DNA of 64,000 nt from TMED27 sp964350435 (GTDB taxonomy: Bacteria > Pseudomonadota > Alphaproteobacteria > Micavibrionales > Micavibrionaceae), in the NCBI GenBank assembly GCA_964350435.1, contig CAYGJS010000006.1:25916-89915 (forward strand), given 5' to 3'. Below the pieces are notes generated by a model. The model was given only the letters and a program-made list of their open reading frames with translations, searched no databases and was not told the origin of the DNA. Position numbers and translations under genes: made by a program. Shown piece by piece: positions 33,225-42,076 of the stretch; position 1 is the stretch's first letter; the number at the start of each line of letters is the position of its first letter.

Positions 33225-34355
33225 CACCAGATCATTCCGGTGAATCATTTCATCGCGCCCCATATAGCCCTGAAGCTCATGCACTTTCTCGGTATTTTGC
33301 CCCCTAATCACCTCGGCTTCTTCAGAGGAGTAGGCGGCAATGCCGATAGCGATCTCAGCTCCCGCTTCATTGACAACCTGAATGGCATCCCCACGCTCAA
33401 AAACGCCGTTAACGCCAATAATTCCTACTGGAAGCAGACTTTTTCCGTTTTTAAGGGCGTTTAACGCACCATTATCAATCATAACAGAGCCTTTTGGCTT
33501 CATATGTGAACCTAACCAGCGTTTTTTCGCATTTTTTCTTTCTTTAGACCCTAAAAACAAAGATGTACGTGTCACGCCATCATCAATAACCATGCCCAAA
33601 GAACCAGGCTCCATCCCATTACAGATAATGAGATGTATGCCCGATTGATTGGCCGCCTCCGCTGCGAGAAGCTTGCTTTTCATCCCGCCCGTACTCATCC
33701 CCGCCAGAGCTTCGCCCGCCATCGCCATGTGCTTTTCGCCTAAAACCTCAATCACGGGAATATGCGCCGCCGATGCATCGGTATCAGGGTTGGCGGTATA
33801 AAGACCGTCTGTAGTCGACATCAAGACAACCACATCAGCATTGACCATCTGCGCCACCCGCGCAGCCAATCGGTCATTATCGCCAAAACGGATTTCCTCG
33901 GTCGAAACCACATCATTCTCATTGATGATCGGAACAATATCCGCCTTGAGAAGTTCCTCCAGCGCCGCGCGCGCATTCAAATGCATGCGCCGATTTTCGG
34001 TTTCACTCATCGTCAGCAAAACTTGCGCGTGCTTAATACCATGCACTTCAAACGCTTTATGAAAGCCATGAAATACGTGAAACTGACCGGCCGCAGAGCA
34101 AGCCTGCTTTTTTTCGAGAGGGATCAGGGACGGGGGCATATCAAGGGAGATTCCGAGCGCATTGCGCCCCATCGCCACCGCACCCGAAGATACAATAACA
34201 ATTTTTTTACCCATGTCACGAAGACGCTTAACATCCGCCGCGAGCGCATCAACCCAGCCCTGCCGCACCGCGCCGCCGTTTTTTTCAACGATCAGAGCCG
34301 TGCCGATTTTTAAGACAATGATATTGGCATTATTGAGAATTTCAGGCGTATTCAT
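33204..34355 (-). CDS. proB: glutamate 5-kinase ProB
   Basis: First enzyme of proline synthesis, phosphorylating glutamate. The amino-acid-kinase domain (1-260) shows IVLKIGTALIVEKNGGA, VIVSSGAVAMGRNALG and FGDNDRLAARVAQMVNADVVV, and a C-terminal PUA domain (about 280-370) follows from GSVMIDNGALNALKNGKSL. The full 383-residue architecture suggests normal feedback regulation by proline. It overlaps obgE by four bases upstream. proA is separated from it by about 17 kb. Confidence 0.96.
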   Translation of the reverse strand: MNTPEILNNANIIVLKIGTALIVEKNGGAVRQGWVDALAADVKRLRDMGKKIVIVSSGAVAMGRNALGISLDMPPSLIPLEKKQACSAAGQFHVFHGFHKAFEVHGIKHAQVLLTMSETENRRMHLNARAALEELLKADIVPIINENDVVSTEEIRFGDNDRLAARVAQMVNADVVVLMSTTDGLYTANPDTDASAAHIPVIEVLGEKHMAMAGEALAGMSTGGMKSKLLAAEAANQSGIHLIICNGMEPGSLGMVIDDGVTRTSLFLGSKERKNAKKRWLGSHMKPKGSVMIDNGALNALKNGKSLLPVGIIGVNGVFERGDAIQVVNEAGAEIAIGIAAYSSEEAEVIRGQNTEKVHELQGYMGRDEMIHRNDLVLKDLPS

Positions 34356-35374
34356 GGTTCAAACGAAGTGTCCTCAGGGGCTTTTCTGGCATTCATAATG
34401 GTTTCACCGATTTTATACAAAACAGTCTGGACGCCTTCACCCGCGACCGCAGAGATTCTATACACAGGCTTACCCACAGCCTTTTCCAGTATCTTCGCCT
34501 GATCCTCGGCCAGCTCTTCACCCAGCGCATCGACTTTATTCAGAGCAATAATTTCTTCTTTTTTATCAAGCCCATGCCCGTATTCTTTCAACTCTTTTCT
34601 TATTGTCCTGTACGCGCCGACAATATCATCATGCGTACAGTCAATCAGATGCAAAAGCACATTTGTACGCTCCACATGACCAAGGAAACGATCGCCCAAG
34701 CCAAGACCTTCACTCGCGCCCTCAATCAAACCCGGGATATCGGCAATAACGAAATCATAATCACCAACCTTAACAACACCAAGATTGGGGTGGAGCGTCG
34801 TAAACGGATAATCCGCAATCTTTGGTTTAGCATTGCTGCACGCGGCCAGAAACGTTGACTTACCCGCATTCGGCAAGCCCACTAAGCCCGCATCAGCAAT
34901 CATTTTCAACCGCAGCCAGACATCCATTTCCTGCCCCGGCCAGCCAGGTGTAATCTTCCGAGGAGCCTGATTGGTCGCTGATTTATAATGCGCATTCCCA
35001 AAACCACCATCGCCGCCTTTAAGGAATATTATCCGCTCGCCAGCTTTTGTAAAATCGGCAAGTACGGTTTCTCTATCGGCGTCCAGGACTTGCGTGCCGA
35101 CAGGAACACGGACAATACAGTCATCACCGCGCGCGCCGCTGCGGTTATCGCCTTTGCCATGCTCTCCGGGGCTAGCCTTAAAATGCTGCTGATAACGGAA
35201 ATCAATTAACGTATTCATCGTATCAACGACTTCGAAGATCACGTCGCCGCCACGACCGCCATTTCCTCCATCAGGACCACCCATCGGGATATTTTTCTCG
35301 CGGCGAAACGACACGCAGCCGGGACCGCCTTTTCCGCTTTGAATAAAGATCTTTGCTTGGTCTAAAAATTTCAT
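34352..35374 (-). CDS. obgE: GTPase ObgE/CgtA
   Basis: Essential ribosome-associated GTPase. The 340-residue protein has the glycine-rich Obg domain (1-158, KIFIQSGKGGPGCVSFRREK), then the G domain with G1 GLPNAGKST, G2/G3 PFTTLHPNLG and DIPGLIEGA, and G4 ALNKVD. A short variable tail ends the protein. It acts in 50S assembly and stringent response. rplU-rpmA-obgE-proB is a classic order; a terminator separates rpmA from obgE here. Confidence 0.96.
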   Translation of the reverse strand: MKFLDQAKIFIQSGKGGPGCVSFRREKNIPMGGPDGGNGGRGGDVIFEVVDTMNTLIDFRYQQHFKASPGEHGKGDNRSGARGDDCIVRVPVGTQVLDADRETVLADFTKAGERIIFLKGGDGGFGNAHYKSATNQAPRKITPGWPGQEMDVWLRLKMIADAGLVGLPNAGKSTFLAACSNAKPKIADYPFTTLHPNLGVVKVGDYDFVIADIPGLIEGASEGLGLGDRFLGHVERTNVLLHLIDCTHDDIVGAYRTIRKELKEYGHGLDKKEEIIALNKVDALGEELAEDQAKILEKAVGKPVYRISAVAGEGVQTVLYKIGETIMNARKAPEDTSFEP

Positions 35375-35390
35375 GACTTCAATTTCGGCA

Positions 35391-35422
35391 ATAAAAAAGG
35401 GAAAGGCTAAAACCTTCCCCTT
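35391..35422 (-). terminator. intrinsic terminator after rpmA
   Basis: Minus-strand stem AAGGGGAAGG with CCTTTCCCTT (10 pairs, one G-T), a 6-base loop and a following T-run. It stands between rpmA and obgE, so obgE-proB must depend on read-through or an unseen promoter. Confidence 0.8.
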
Positions 35423-35444
35423 AAATTGTGTTTATGAGTAAAGG

Positions 35445-35732
35445 TTACTCGGCAGCTTGTACTTGCGCAGCAGCGTCATTCGCCGGAACAACATTAACAA
35501 CTGGACGATCGCCCTTGGTTCTGGAGAACAAAACCTGCCCATCAACCAAAGAGAAGATTGTGTGATCTTTACCAAGACCAACATTCTTACCCGGCGTATA
35601 TTTTGTACCGCGCTGACGGATAATGATATTCCCCGCCAAAACAACTTCGCCGCCATATTTCTTAACGCCCAAACGACGACCCGCTGAATCGCGACCGTTA
35701 CGTGAACTACCACCTGCTTTTTTATGTGCCAT
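35445..35732 (-). CDS. rpmA: 50S ribosomal protein L27
   Basis: bL27, 95 residues, whose N-terminal tail reaches the peptidyl-transferase centre. It begins MAHKKAGGSSRNGRDSAGRR, the mature-type start without a cleaved extension, and continues VKKYGGEVVLAGNIIIRQRG. The Ala/Gln-rich end extends slightly beyond the usual length. It follows rplU by 12 bases. Confidence 0.97.
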   Translation of the reverse strand: MAHKKAGGSSRNGRDSAGRRLGVKKYGGEVVLAGNIIIRQRGTKYTPGKNVGLGKDHTIFSLVDGQVLFSRTKGDRPVVNVVPANDAAAQVQAAE

Positions 35733-35744
35733 AGTGTTTTATCC

Positions 35745-36047
35745 TTATGCTGCTTTGATATCTGTGATTTTCAGAACAGTCAGATCCTGACGATGTCCTT
35801 TTTTACGACGATAATTCTGACGACGTTTCTTTTTAAAGATCGTAATCTTCGGGCCGCGACCTTGCTCGATCACCTGCGCGAGAACCTTCGCACCGGCAAC
35901 CAAAGGTGCACCGATTTTACCATCGACAAACAAAACTTCTTCAAGAGTAACCTTGTCGCCTTCTTTGGCTTCAAGCTTCTCAACACGGATCGTATCGTCT
36001 TTTTGGACTTTATACTGCTTCCCGCCTGTACGAATTACTGCAAACAT
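35745..36047 (-). CDS. rplU: 50S ribosomal protein L21
   Basis: bL21, about 100 residues, starting MFAVIRTGGKQYKVQKDDTI and containing the conserved FKKKRRQNYRRKKGHRQ rRNA-binding segment. I use the ATG at 36047 rather than 36053, because homologues begin MFAVI and an AGG lies about 8 bases upstream of it. Ribosomal proteins L21 and L27 form the usual operon, driven by the promoter at 36089-36116. Confidence 0.97.
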   Translation of the reverse strand: MFAVIRTGGKQYKVQKDDTIRVEKLEAKEGDKVTLEEVLFVDGKIGAPLVAGAKVLAQVIEQGRGPKITIFKKKRRQNYRRKKGHRQDLTVLKITDIKAA

Positions 36048-36088
36048 GATCATAACCTAATTTTTATATATTCTTATTGAGTTTGGGA

Positions 36089-36116
36089 AATATACACATA
36101 TGCTATAGGGTGTCAA
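36089..36116 (-). promoter_or_regulatory. sigma-70 type promoter of rplU-rpmA
   Basis: Minus-strand perfect TTGACA (36111-36116), a 16-base spacer and TATATT (36089-36094), about 42 bases before the rplU start. A strong consensus is expected for a ribosomal protein operon. Confidence 0.7.
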
Positions 36117-36137
36117 GAAAATCTGAAGGAAATATAT

Positions 36138-36986
36138 TTGGAAACCGACCATTTTTTAAATTCAAAAGTCTTTGAACATAGACATGTCACGATCTATGCA
36201 GATCAAAACTGCGATATGTGGGTTCAAAAGTTCCGAACGCTCCTGAATGATAAAGACTACAAACTAATAGCTCCCACAGATATCAACACCCTCCTGCAAG
36301 CCTCAAGAAACAGTGCCTTGGTTATCATTTGCCTCGATGGTCTTTTACCGGAAAGCCAAGACTACGCCCTCAAATTACAAGAAGACCGGCAAGTCTGTTG
36401 CGACATTGTCGGAATCAAAGACACCTCTGAAGGGCTGAATAACTCTCTATACCTCAAAGGCTACGACATGTTCTTCAGCCCGGAAGATTTTCACGATAAT
36501 GATCTCAAAAAACTCATCATGCGCCGCATAGGAATCGGGAGCATGCGGATCGCCCAAATGATTAACGAAGAAGAACACCGCCGCTTCATTGATGCCCTTT
36601 CATGCGCTCCGGCCTCCGTCATGGTGTTTGACGCCGATAAACGCATCGTTTTCGTCAGCGAACATTACTTCCGCGCCTACCCCAAAAGTGCCCCCAGACT
36701 TTGCAGAGGCCTCAGCGTCTATGATGCGTTTGACATGATGAGCCGGGAGGAGGGGCTATCCCAAGACAACGAGATTTTTAAAAAGGTTAAAGCCTTCTGG
36801 CACAACCTGAATGGACAAATCGAATTTACATTAGATACCGGCGTGTCATACCGCCTCACCGCCGTGCAACTTTCAAACCAGCGCGGCACAATTCTCACCG
36901 CCGTCAATATCTCTGATCTCGTCGACCACAAAACACAACTCGAAAACGCTTTGCAAGAAATCCACAACTTAAAAAACAAGGTTTAA
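36138..36986 (+). CDS. pseudo-receiver plus PAS-domain protein without output domain
   Basis: 282-residue cytosolic signalling-type protein. Residues about 12-125 look like a receiver fold with a degenerate active site: one Asp remains in VIICLDGLL, but the paired acidic residues and the Lys-Pro are missing. Residues about 145-270 form a PAS domain (APASVMVFDADKRIVFVSEH to TAVNISDL), with a short C-terminal coiled coil. There is no kinase, GGDEF or DNA-binding domain. The TTG start is supported by GAAGGA seven bases upstream. The protein is divergent from rplU and may act as an adaptor. Confidence 0.75.
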   Translation: METDHFLNSKVFEHRHVTIYADQNCDMWVQKFRTLLNDKDYKLIAPTDINTLLQASRNSALVIICLDGLLPESQDYALKLQEDRQVCCDIVGIKDTSEGLNNSLYLKGYDMFFSPEDFHDNDLKKLIMRRIGIGSMRIAQMINEEEHRRFIDALSCAPASVMVFDADKRIVFVSEHYFRAYPKSAPRLCRGLSVYDAFDMMSREEGLSQDNEIFKKVKAFWHNLNGQIEFTLDTGVSYRLTAVQLSNQRGTILTAVNISDLVDHKTQLENALQEIHNLKNKV

Positions 36987-37624
36987 GGCTGAACCACTGC
37001 GCCGCTGTAAAAATACCACCCAAGCCCGACAAGAAACAAAACATTCCCATAAAGACCATGCTCTATCGTCACCAGAGCCAAAGAACGCGTTTTCGCATAT
37101 GTTCGCGCAAATATATATCCCGCAATCAAGCTCAACACCGGCGCAACAAGATTGATAAACAGCACATGTGCATACGCAAACACAACCGCACTGGCCAGAA
37201 TCATGGTGTTTTCAGTTCTAAAAAACCGCTGATACCGCTCGAAAAAAAAGCTGCAGAAAATAAACTCCTGCGGCAATGCCGATAAAACAGGATAAAACAG
37301 AAGCAGGAACGGAACGATCTGTGGCCGCTCGCGCAATATTCCAAAAACCCGATCAGGATCATAAAGAGAAATAAAAGCCAGCATGCCAATACTGGCCAAC
37401 ACCCAGCGAAAGAGAAGCGGTTTCATATTGTCCCACGTCACCGCCTGCCAATTCCAAAGGCGCGATAAAAAAGCCTTATGCCTGAGCCGCAAAATGACAT
37501 AACAATAACACACGGCCGTCCATAAGAAAAAAAACATAAAGGGCGCAAGACGAAATATAATGATCACGCTCGGCAAGGCTATGCAGAGAATAAGAAACTC
37601 AAGGATCAGAACTTTTTTTACCAT
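36983..37624 (-). CDS. CPBP-family intramembrane protease-like protein
   Basis: Multi-pass membrane protein (five to six helices) of the CPBP/ABI family. The family's three motifs can be traced: PQEFIFCSFFFERYQ (normally EExxxR; here the first Glu is Gln), FAYAHVLFI (FxxxH) and EHGLYGN (HxxxN). The single-Glu version may still be active. I choose ATG 37624; a TTG at 37660 would add 12 residues but ends only 10 bases from the tRNA gene. Its stop overlaps the end of the PAS gene by four bases. No function can be assigned. Confidence 0.75.
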   Translation of the reverse strand: MVKKVLILEFLILCIALPSVIIIFRLAPFMFFFLWTAVCYCYVILRLRHKAFLSRLWNWQAVTWDNMKPLLFRWVLASIGMLAFISLYDPDRVFGILRERPQIVPFLLLFYPVLSALPQEFIFCSFFFERYQRFFRTENTMILASAVVFAYAHVLFINLVAPVLSLIAGYIFARTYAKTRSLALVTIEHGLYGNVLFLVGLGWYFYSGAVVQP

Positions 37625-37669
37625 CAAAAGAACTATTGAGTATGAAATGATCAACCGCAAGGATTAAAT

Positions 37670-37759
37670 GGCGGACAGACAGGGATTCGAACCCTGGATG
37701 GGCTTGCACCCATGCCGGTTTTCAAGACCGGTGCATTCAACCACTCTGCCATCTGTCCA
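37670..37759 (-). tRNA. tRNA-Ser (anticodon UGA)
   Basis: 90-base class II tRNA with a long variable arm and encoded CCA. The acceptor stem pairs GGACAGA with TCTGTCC, the anticodon stem-loop is CCGGT-CTTGAAA-ACCGG giving anticodon TGA (reads UCA), and the T arm contains GGTTCGAATCC. All arms fold cleanly. Confidence 0.95.
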
Positions 37760-37861
37760 TAAGCCATAAAAGATTTGCATACAATGTGGTTGTAAGCGGA
37801 TATGTTTTTAGCGATATTTGCCTGAGCTTGTCCAGCCCTAAAAGAAGAAAGGCCGCAAATA

Positions 37862-38305
37862 GTGTTTATCCAGTTTGCTATCGGTACGGCCTTAGTCTGC
37901 CTCACTGTTCTGATCCACGCCGCCGCACTCGATCGGCTTATGAAATTCCTTGAAACCCTAGGGCCCATATTGTTCCGTCACTTCCGGCTGCACTGGCGCA
38001 TCCCGCTGCTGGTCATCACCGTCCTTGGTGTATTCTGCGCCCATATTGTCCAAATCTGGCTCTGGGCTGTCCTGTATCTGGGAATCGGAGCCATGACGGA
38101 CTTCGAAGAATCTCTATATTTTTCTACCGCCACCTTCACAACCGTCGGCTTTGGTGATGTCGTCCTTAATAAAACATGGCGGCTCCTCAGCTCTTTTCAA
38201 TCCGCAAATGGTTTTATCTTGTTTGGCTGGAGCACTGCCTTTATCTTTGAGGTCATGTCAAAACTCTATGATAAAAACATTATCAAGAAGACGGAGAACT
38301 TCTAA
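37862..38305 (+). CDS. two-transmembrane potassium channel-like protein
   Basis: 147 residues. A first hydrophobic segment (1-25) is followed by the pore unit: helix about 48-70, pore helix, selectivity filter TTVGFGD (93-99) and second helix about 110-135. TVGFG is the K+ channel filter (TVGYG with Tyr to Phe). There is no RCK/TrkA domain, so this is a minimal ion channel of the Ion_trans_2 type. The GTG start has AAAGG about ten bases upstream. It precedes the mltB-like gene by two bases, which suggests one operon. Confidence 0.8.
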   Translation: MFIQFAIGTALVCLTVLIHAAALDRLMKFLETLGPILFRHFRLHWRIPLLVITVLGVFCAHIVQIWLWAVLYLGIGAMTDFEESLYFSTATFTTVGFGDVVLNKTWRLLSSFQSANGFILFGWSTAFIFEVMSKLYDKNIIKKTENF

Positions 38306-38307
38306 CC

Positions 38308-39282
38308 ATGCGTCCAATCTATAAACACATCCTGATCTTACTTACCATCAGCCTTCCGCTCTCTTCGCCCGCACTGGCTGCCCAACCTTTCCCGCAATGG
38401 CTGGAGGGGGTAAAAACCCAAGCCCGCAAAAAAGGGATCTCCGAGCACATTCTGAGCGAAACGCTCAACGGCATCTCCCCCATAGAGCGCATCATTGAAC
38501 TCGACCGCAAACAACCCGAAGGCCGCCTGACCTTCGCGCAGTACTACGATAAGGTCATCAGCGCGCAGCGCATCAATGAAGGCCGCAACCTTTACCGCAA
38601 ACATCGTGCCGAACTGGAACGCGCCGCACAAGAATACGGCGTGCCCGCGCAATATATCGTGGCCCTGTGGGGCATAGAAACCAGCTATGGTGCAAACACT
38701 GGCGGATTCAAGGTTATCACCGCGCTGGCCACGCTCGCCTATGATGGCCGGCGCTCTGATTTTTTCCGCAAGGAACTGATGAGTGCCCTGAAAATTCTGA
38801 ATGAAGGCCACATCTCCCCCGCAAATATGAAGGGGTCATGGGCCGGCGCAATGGGACAAAATCAGTTTATGCCAAGCAGCTTCCATGCCTATGCCGTTGA
38901 TGGGAACAATGATGGCAAGCGCGACATCTGGACAAGCCTTCCCGATGTCTTCGCCTCCACGGCCAATTATTTAAACAAAAGCGGCTGGCGTGAGGACGAA
39001 CGGTGGGGCAGGGAGGTCGCACTTCCCAAAGGGTTTTCAACAGCACTTATTGGTAAAGATACCAAAAAAAGCTTGTCGCAATGGAAATCTTTGGGCATAA
39101 CCCTCCCCGGTGGCGGTGATTTGCCTCAAGCCGAAGGCGTGAACGCCTCGGTGATTGCACCGGATGGTCCGGATGGTCGGGTTTTCTTGGCATATAATAA
39201 CTATCGTGTTATTATGAAGTGGAATAACTCGACCTATTTTGCAACCTCAGTAGGTCTTCTGGCCGATCAAATAGCCCGATAA
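38308..39282 (+). CDS. mltB: lytic murein transglycosylase, MltB/SLT_2 family
   Basis: Periplasmic enzyme cleaving the MurNAc-GlcNAc bond with anhydro-product formation. Signal peptide MRPIYKHILILLTISLPLSS, then the MltB-type domain with catalytic Glu124 in WGIETSYG, followed by GSWAGAMGQNQFMPSSF. No lipobox, so this is a soluble form. It lacks a C-terminal peptidoglycan-binding repeat. It heads a run of cell-wall genes with rlpA and dacA. Confidence 0.9.
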   Translation: MRPIYKHILILLTISLPLSSPALAAQPFPQWLEGVKTQARKKGISEHILSETLNGISPIERIIELDRKQPEGRLTFAQYYDKVISAQRINEGRNLYRKHRAELERAAQEYGVPAQYIVALWGIETSYGANTGGFKVITALATLAYDGRRSDFFRKELMSALKILNEGHISPANMKGSWAGAMGQNQFMPSSFHAYAVDGNNDGKRDIWTSLPDVFASTANYLNKSGWREDERWGREVALPKGFSTALIGKDTKKSLSQWKSLGITLPGGGDLPQAEGVNASVIAPDGPDGRVFLAYNNYRVIMKWNNSTYFATSVGLLADQIAR

Positions 39283-39315
39283 CGGATCTCACGGGCCAAT
39301 TTAAGGAAATTTAAA

Positions 39316-40227
39316 ATGCGTCTTTTGTTGCTTCCCATTCTGGCAATTATTCTTTTATCAGGCTGCGCGGAGATGGAACTGGCTTCTCACGTCGCCAAAC
39401 AAGTGCCTCTTCCGGATGCCCAGCAAAAAAGCAAAGGGCAGTATAAGGTCGGCAACCCATACAAAATTGCCGGAGAATGGTATAAACCCCAAGCCCAGTA
39501 TAATTTTACACAAACAGGAACCGCGTCATGGTACGGCCCGAATTTTAACGGTAAGAAAACCGCAAACGGCGAAATTTTCAACATGAACGAAATGACCGCC
39601 GCGCACAAAACCTTGCAACTCCCCTCCATCATTCGCGTCACCAATGTTGAAAACGGCAAAACAGTGATCTTGCGCGTCAATGATCGCGGCCCGTATTCAA
39701 AAGGTCGCGTCCTGGATGTATCAAAACGCGCAGCGCAAGAGCTTGGATTTATTGGCCAGGGCACGGCCAAAATCAAGCTGGAGGTCTTGCCGCATGAAAG
39801 CCTGAGGGTGGCCGATATGGCGCGTAAAGGACAAAGCACAAGAAATATTGAACTTTCGATGCAACACCTTAAAAATCAGCCCGCAAACAAAGCCGTGCCG
39901 CCGCCCGTTATGATCGCATCCTCAACGCCGGCTCCATCCGTAAAACCAAGCTTCCAACCCTCCGCAATCAAGGCCGCGCCATCCTCTCAAGGCGGAATAT
40001 TTCTTCAGGCCGGTGCTTTCGGAAATCAACAAACCGCACAAACACTTGCGGAGGCTCTACAAGGCTATGGTCCATCAAATATTCTCAGCTCTGATCTGAA
40101 TGGCCGAAACCTGTATCGCGTGCGGGTTGGCCCCTTCGCCTCTGAACAAGAAGCGCAAACCGTTCTGGCGCAAATCAACCAGAGTGGAAAAGCGGATGCT
40201 TTTCTGGTGAGCCATTCAGGAAGATAA
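39316..40227 (+). CDS. rlpA: RlpA-like lipoprotein with SPOR domain
   Basis: Outer-membrane lipoprotein; the lipobox LLSGC places the acylated Cys at 17. The double-psi beta-barrel lies at about 75-170 (GTASWYGPNFNGKKTANGEI, RVNDRGPYSKGRVLDVS, with the conserved His and Asp of the lytic transglycosylase site). A Pro/Ser-rich linker leads to a C-terminal SPOR domain (about 225-303, GIFLQAGAFGNQQTAQTLAE), which binds denuded septal glycan. AAGGA precedes the ATG. Confidence 0.93.
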   Translation: MRLLLLPILAIILLSGCAEMELASHVAKQVPLPDAQQKSKGQYKVGNPYKIAGEWYKPQAQYNFTQTGTASWYGPNFNGKKTANGEIFNMNEMTAAHKTLQLPSIIRVTNVENGKTVILRVNDRGPYSKGRVLDVSKRAAQELGFIGQGTAKIKLEVLPHESLRVADMARKGQSTRNIELSMQHLKNQPANKAVPPPVMIASSTPAPSVKPSFQPSAIKAAPSSQGGIFLQAGAFGNQQTAQTLAEALQGYGPSNILSSDLNGRNLYRVRVGPFASEQEAQTVLAQINQSGKADAFLVSHSGR

Positions 40228-40288
40228 ATAATTTTTCGACTGTGATATCCTCTTGATATCCGCCCGCCCGCAAGCTTAAAGTAAAGCC

Positions 40289-41422
40289 ATGCATAAATAT
40301 ATTCTCACAGCCCTGTTTTTCCTTCTTCTATCCCTCCCTGCTCTTGCCAATGATTTACAAACATCGGCGAAACAGGCCTATATCATGGATTATGAAACTG
40401 GAACCGCCTTGCTGAGCAAAAACGCGCAAGAACGGATGCCGACAAGCTCAATGAGCAAAGTCATGAGCATGGCTCTGGTCTATGACGCCCTGCAAAAAGG
40501 CAAAATATCTCTAAGTGATGCGTTCATAGTCAGCGAAAAAGCATGGCAAAAGCAAGGCTCCAAAATGTTTGTCGAGCTTGGCAATAAAATCAAAGTCGAA
40601 GATTTAATTCGCGGCGTGGTGATCCAATCCGGTAATGACGCCACCATCGTTCTGGCCGAAGGCTTATCGGGCAGTGAAGACAATTTTGCGGCCGAATTGA
40701 ACAAAAAAGCCGCCGAGATCGGCATGAAAAACAGCCACTTTATGAATGCCAGCGGCTGGCCTGACCCCGAACACTACTCCACCGCCGAAGACCTCGCCAA
40801 ACTGGGGGTCTATATGATCAAAACATACCCGGAAGATTATAAATATTACAGCGAGAAAGAATTCACCTATCACGGCATCACACAGCCCAACCGCAACCCG
40901 CTTCTCTATCGCGACATTGGCGCGGACGGCATTAAAACAGGCCACACAGAGGCCGGCGGTTACGGCCTGATGGGATCCGGCATGCGGGATGGTCGCCGCG
41001 TGGTTTTGGTTCTGAACGGCATGGCAAGCGAAAAAGAACGCGCCGAAGAATCCGCACGCCTGCTTGATTGGGCACTGGGACGGTTTGAAAACAAAACCCT
41101 CCTCATGCCTGGCGAAATCATAGCAAATGCTGCCGTTATAATGGGTAAGGCAAACACAGTCGGCCTTACCGTCAAAACCCCGCTTCGCCTGACAATCCCC
41201 AAAGGATCAAATAAAGATATAAAAGCCACAATAGAATACGAAGCCCCTCTCGTCGCCCCCATTAACACAGACCAACCCGTGGCGCAGCTTATCATCACCA
41301 TGCCGGGATTGAACCCCATAAAAACCCCGCTCTTTGCCGCAGAAAATATTTCCGAAAAAGGGTTTTTCGCCCTCAGCCTCGAAAGGATAAAAATCCTGAT
41401 CTTGGGGATTGAAGGGGATTGA
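40289..41422 (+). CDS. dacA: D-alanyl-D-alanine carboxypeptidase (PBP5/DacA family)
   Basis: Low-molecular-weight penicillin-binding protein that trims the terminal D-Ala from stem peptides. Signal peptide (1-20), then SxxK Ser54-Met-Ser-Lys57, SxN Ser114-Gly-Asn116 and KTG in GIKTGHTEAGGYGL near residue 217. The beta-rich C-terminal domain (about 255-350) ends in a hydrophobic/amphipathic segment that could anchor the protein in the inner membrane. The stop precedes the tmk start by two bases. Confidence 0.95.
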   Translation: MHKYILTALFFLLLSLPALANDLQTSAKQAYIMDYETGTALLSKNAQERMPTSSMSKVMSMALVYDALQKGKISLSDAFIVSEKAWQKQGSKMFVELGNKIKVEDLIRGVVIQSGNDATIVLAEGLSGSEDNFAAELNKKAAEIGMKNSHFMNASGWPDPEHYSTAEDLAKLGVYMIKTYPEDYKYYSEKEFTYHGITQPNRNPLLYRDIGADGIKTGHTEAGGYGLMGSGMRDGRRVVLVLNGMASEKERAEESARLLDWALGRFENKTLLMPGEIIANAAVIMGKANTVGLTVKTPLRLTIPKGSNKDIKATIEYEAPLVAPINTDQPVAQLIITMPGLNPIKTPLFAAENISEKGFFALSLERIKILILGIEGD

Positions 41423-41424
41423 AT

Positions 41425-42075
41425 ATGACCAAACCCTTATTCATCACATTCGAAGGCGGAGAGGGCAGCGGCAAAACCACACAGATCAATCGCCTGACCA
41501 AATCCCTTTCTGAAATGGGATATAAAGTGGTCACCACCCGCGAACCCGGCGGCACGCCCGAAGCCGAGAAAATCCGCGAATTGATTGTTCAGCGCGATGG
41601 CGGGAACTGGTCACCTATGGCCGAAACGCTCCTGCTTTTTGCCGCCCGCATCATGCACGTCAAAACCCTTATAAACCCTGCCCTTGAAGAAGGAAAAATT
41701 GTCATCTGCGACCGCTTCGCCGATTCCACTGTCGCCTATCAAGGATACGGCCATGGCGTAGACCATCACGCCATCGAGGAAATCTACAACCACAGCCTCG
41801 GCCATTTCAAACCCGACCTGACATTCCTGCTCGATATAGATCCCGAAATTGGACTACAAAGGGCAGGGCGCAGACTGGCCGCAGAATCGCTCGACCTCGC
41901 CCAACGCGAAGACAAATTTGAAAATCTTGACCTCGATTTCCACAAACGCCTGCGCCAGGGTTTTTTGGAAATTGCAAACGCCGACCCCGCACGCTGCAAA
42001 ATCATCGACGCTTCACGGTCTCTCGAAGCGCTCAGTACAGAAATTCTAAACATCACCCGCGCGAGGCTAAACTGA
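41425..42075 (+). CDS. tmk: thymidylate kinase
   Basis: Phosphorylates dTMP to dTDP. 216 residues with P-loop GGEGSGKT at 11-18, the DR(Y/F) motif in VICDRFADSTVAYQGYG, and a LID region with RRLAAESLDLAQREDKFE. I use ATG 41425 rather than the in-frame TTG at 41419 that overlaps the dacA stop, because GGGG lies upstream at proper spacing. tmk-holB-metG-tatD-MBL is a widespread conserved order. Confidence 0.96.
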   Translation: MTKPLFITFEGGEGSGKTTQINRLTKSLSEMGYKVVTTREPGGTPEAEKIRELIVQRDGGNWSPMAETLLLFAARIMHVKTLINPALEEGKIVICDRFADSTVAYQGYGHGVDHHAIEEIYNHSLGHFKPDLTFLLDIDPEIGLQRAGRRLAAESLDLAQREDKFENLDLDFHKRLRQGFLEIANADPARCKIIDASRSLEALSTEILNITRARLN

Positions 42076-42076
42076 T

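Noticed and set aside
39290..39317. CtrA-type box TTAA-N7-TTAA before rlpA
   Set aside because: The two TTAA are 6 bases apart, not 7, and overlap the ribosome site.
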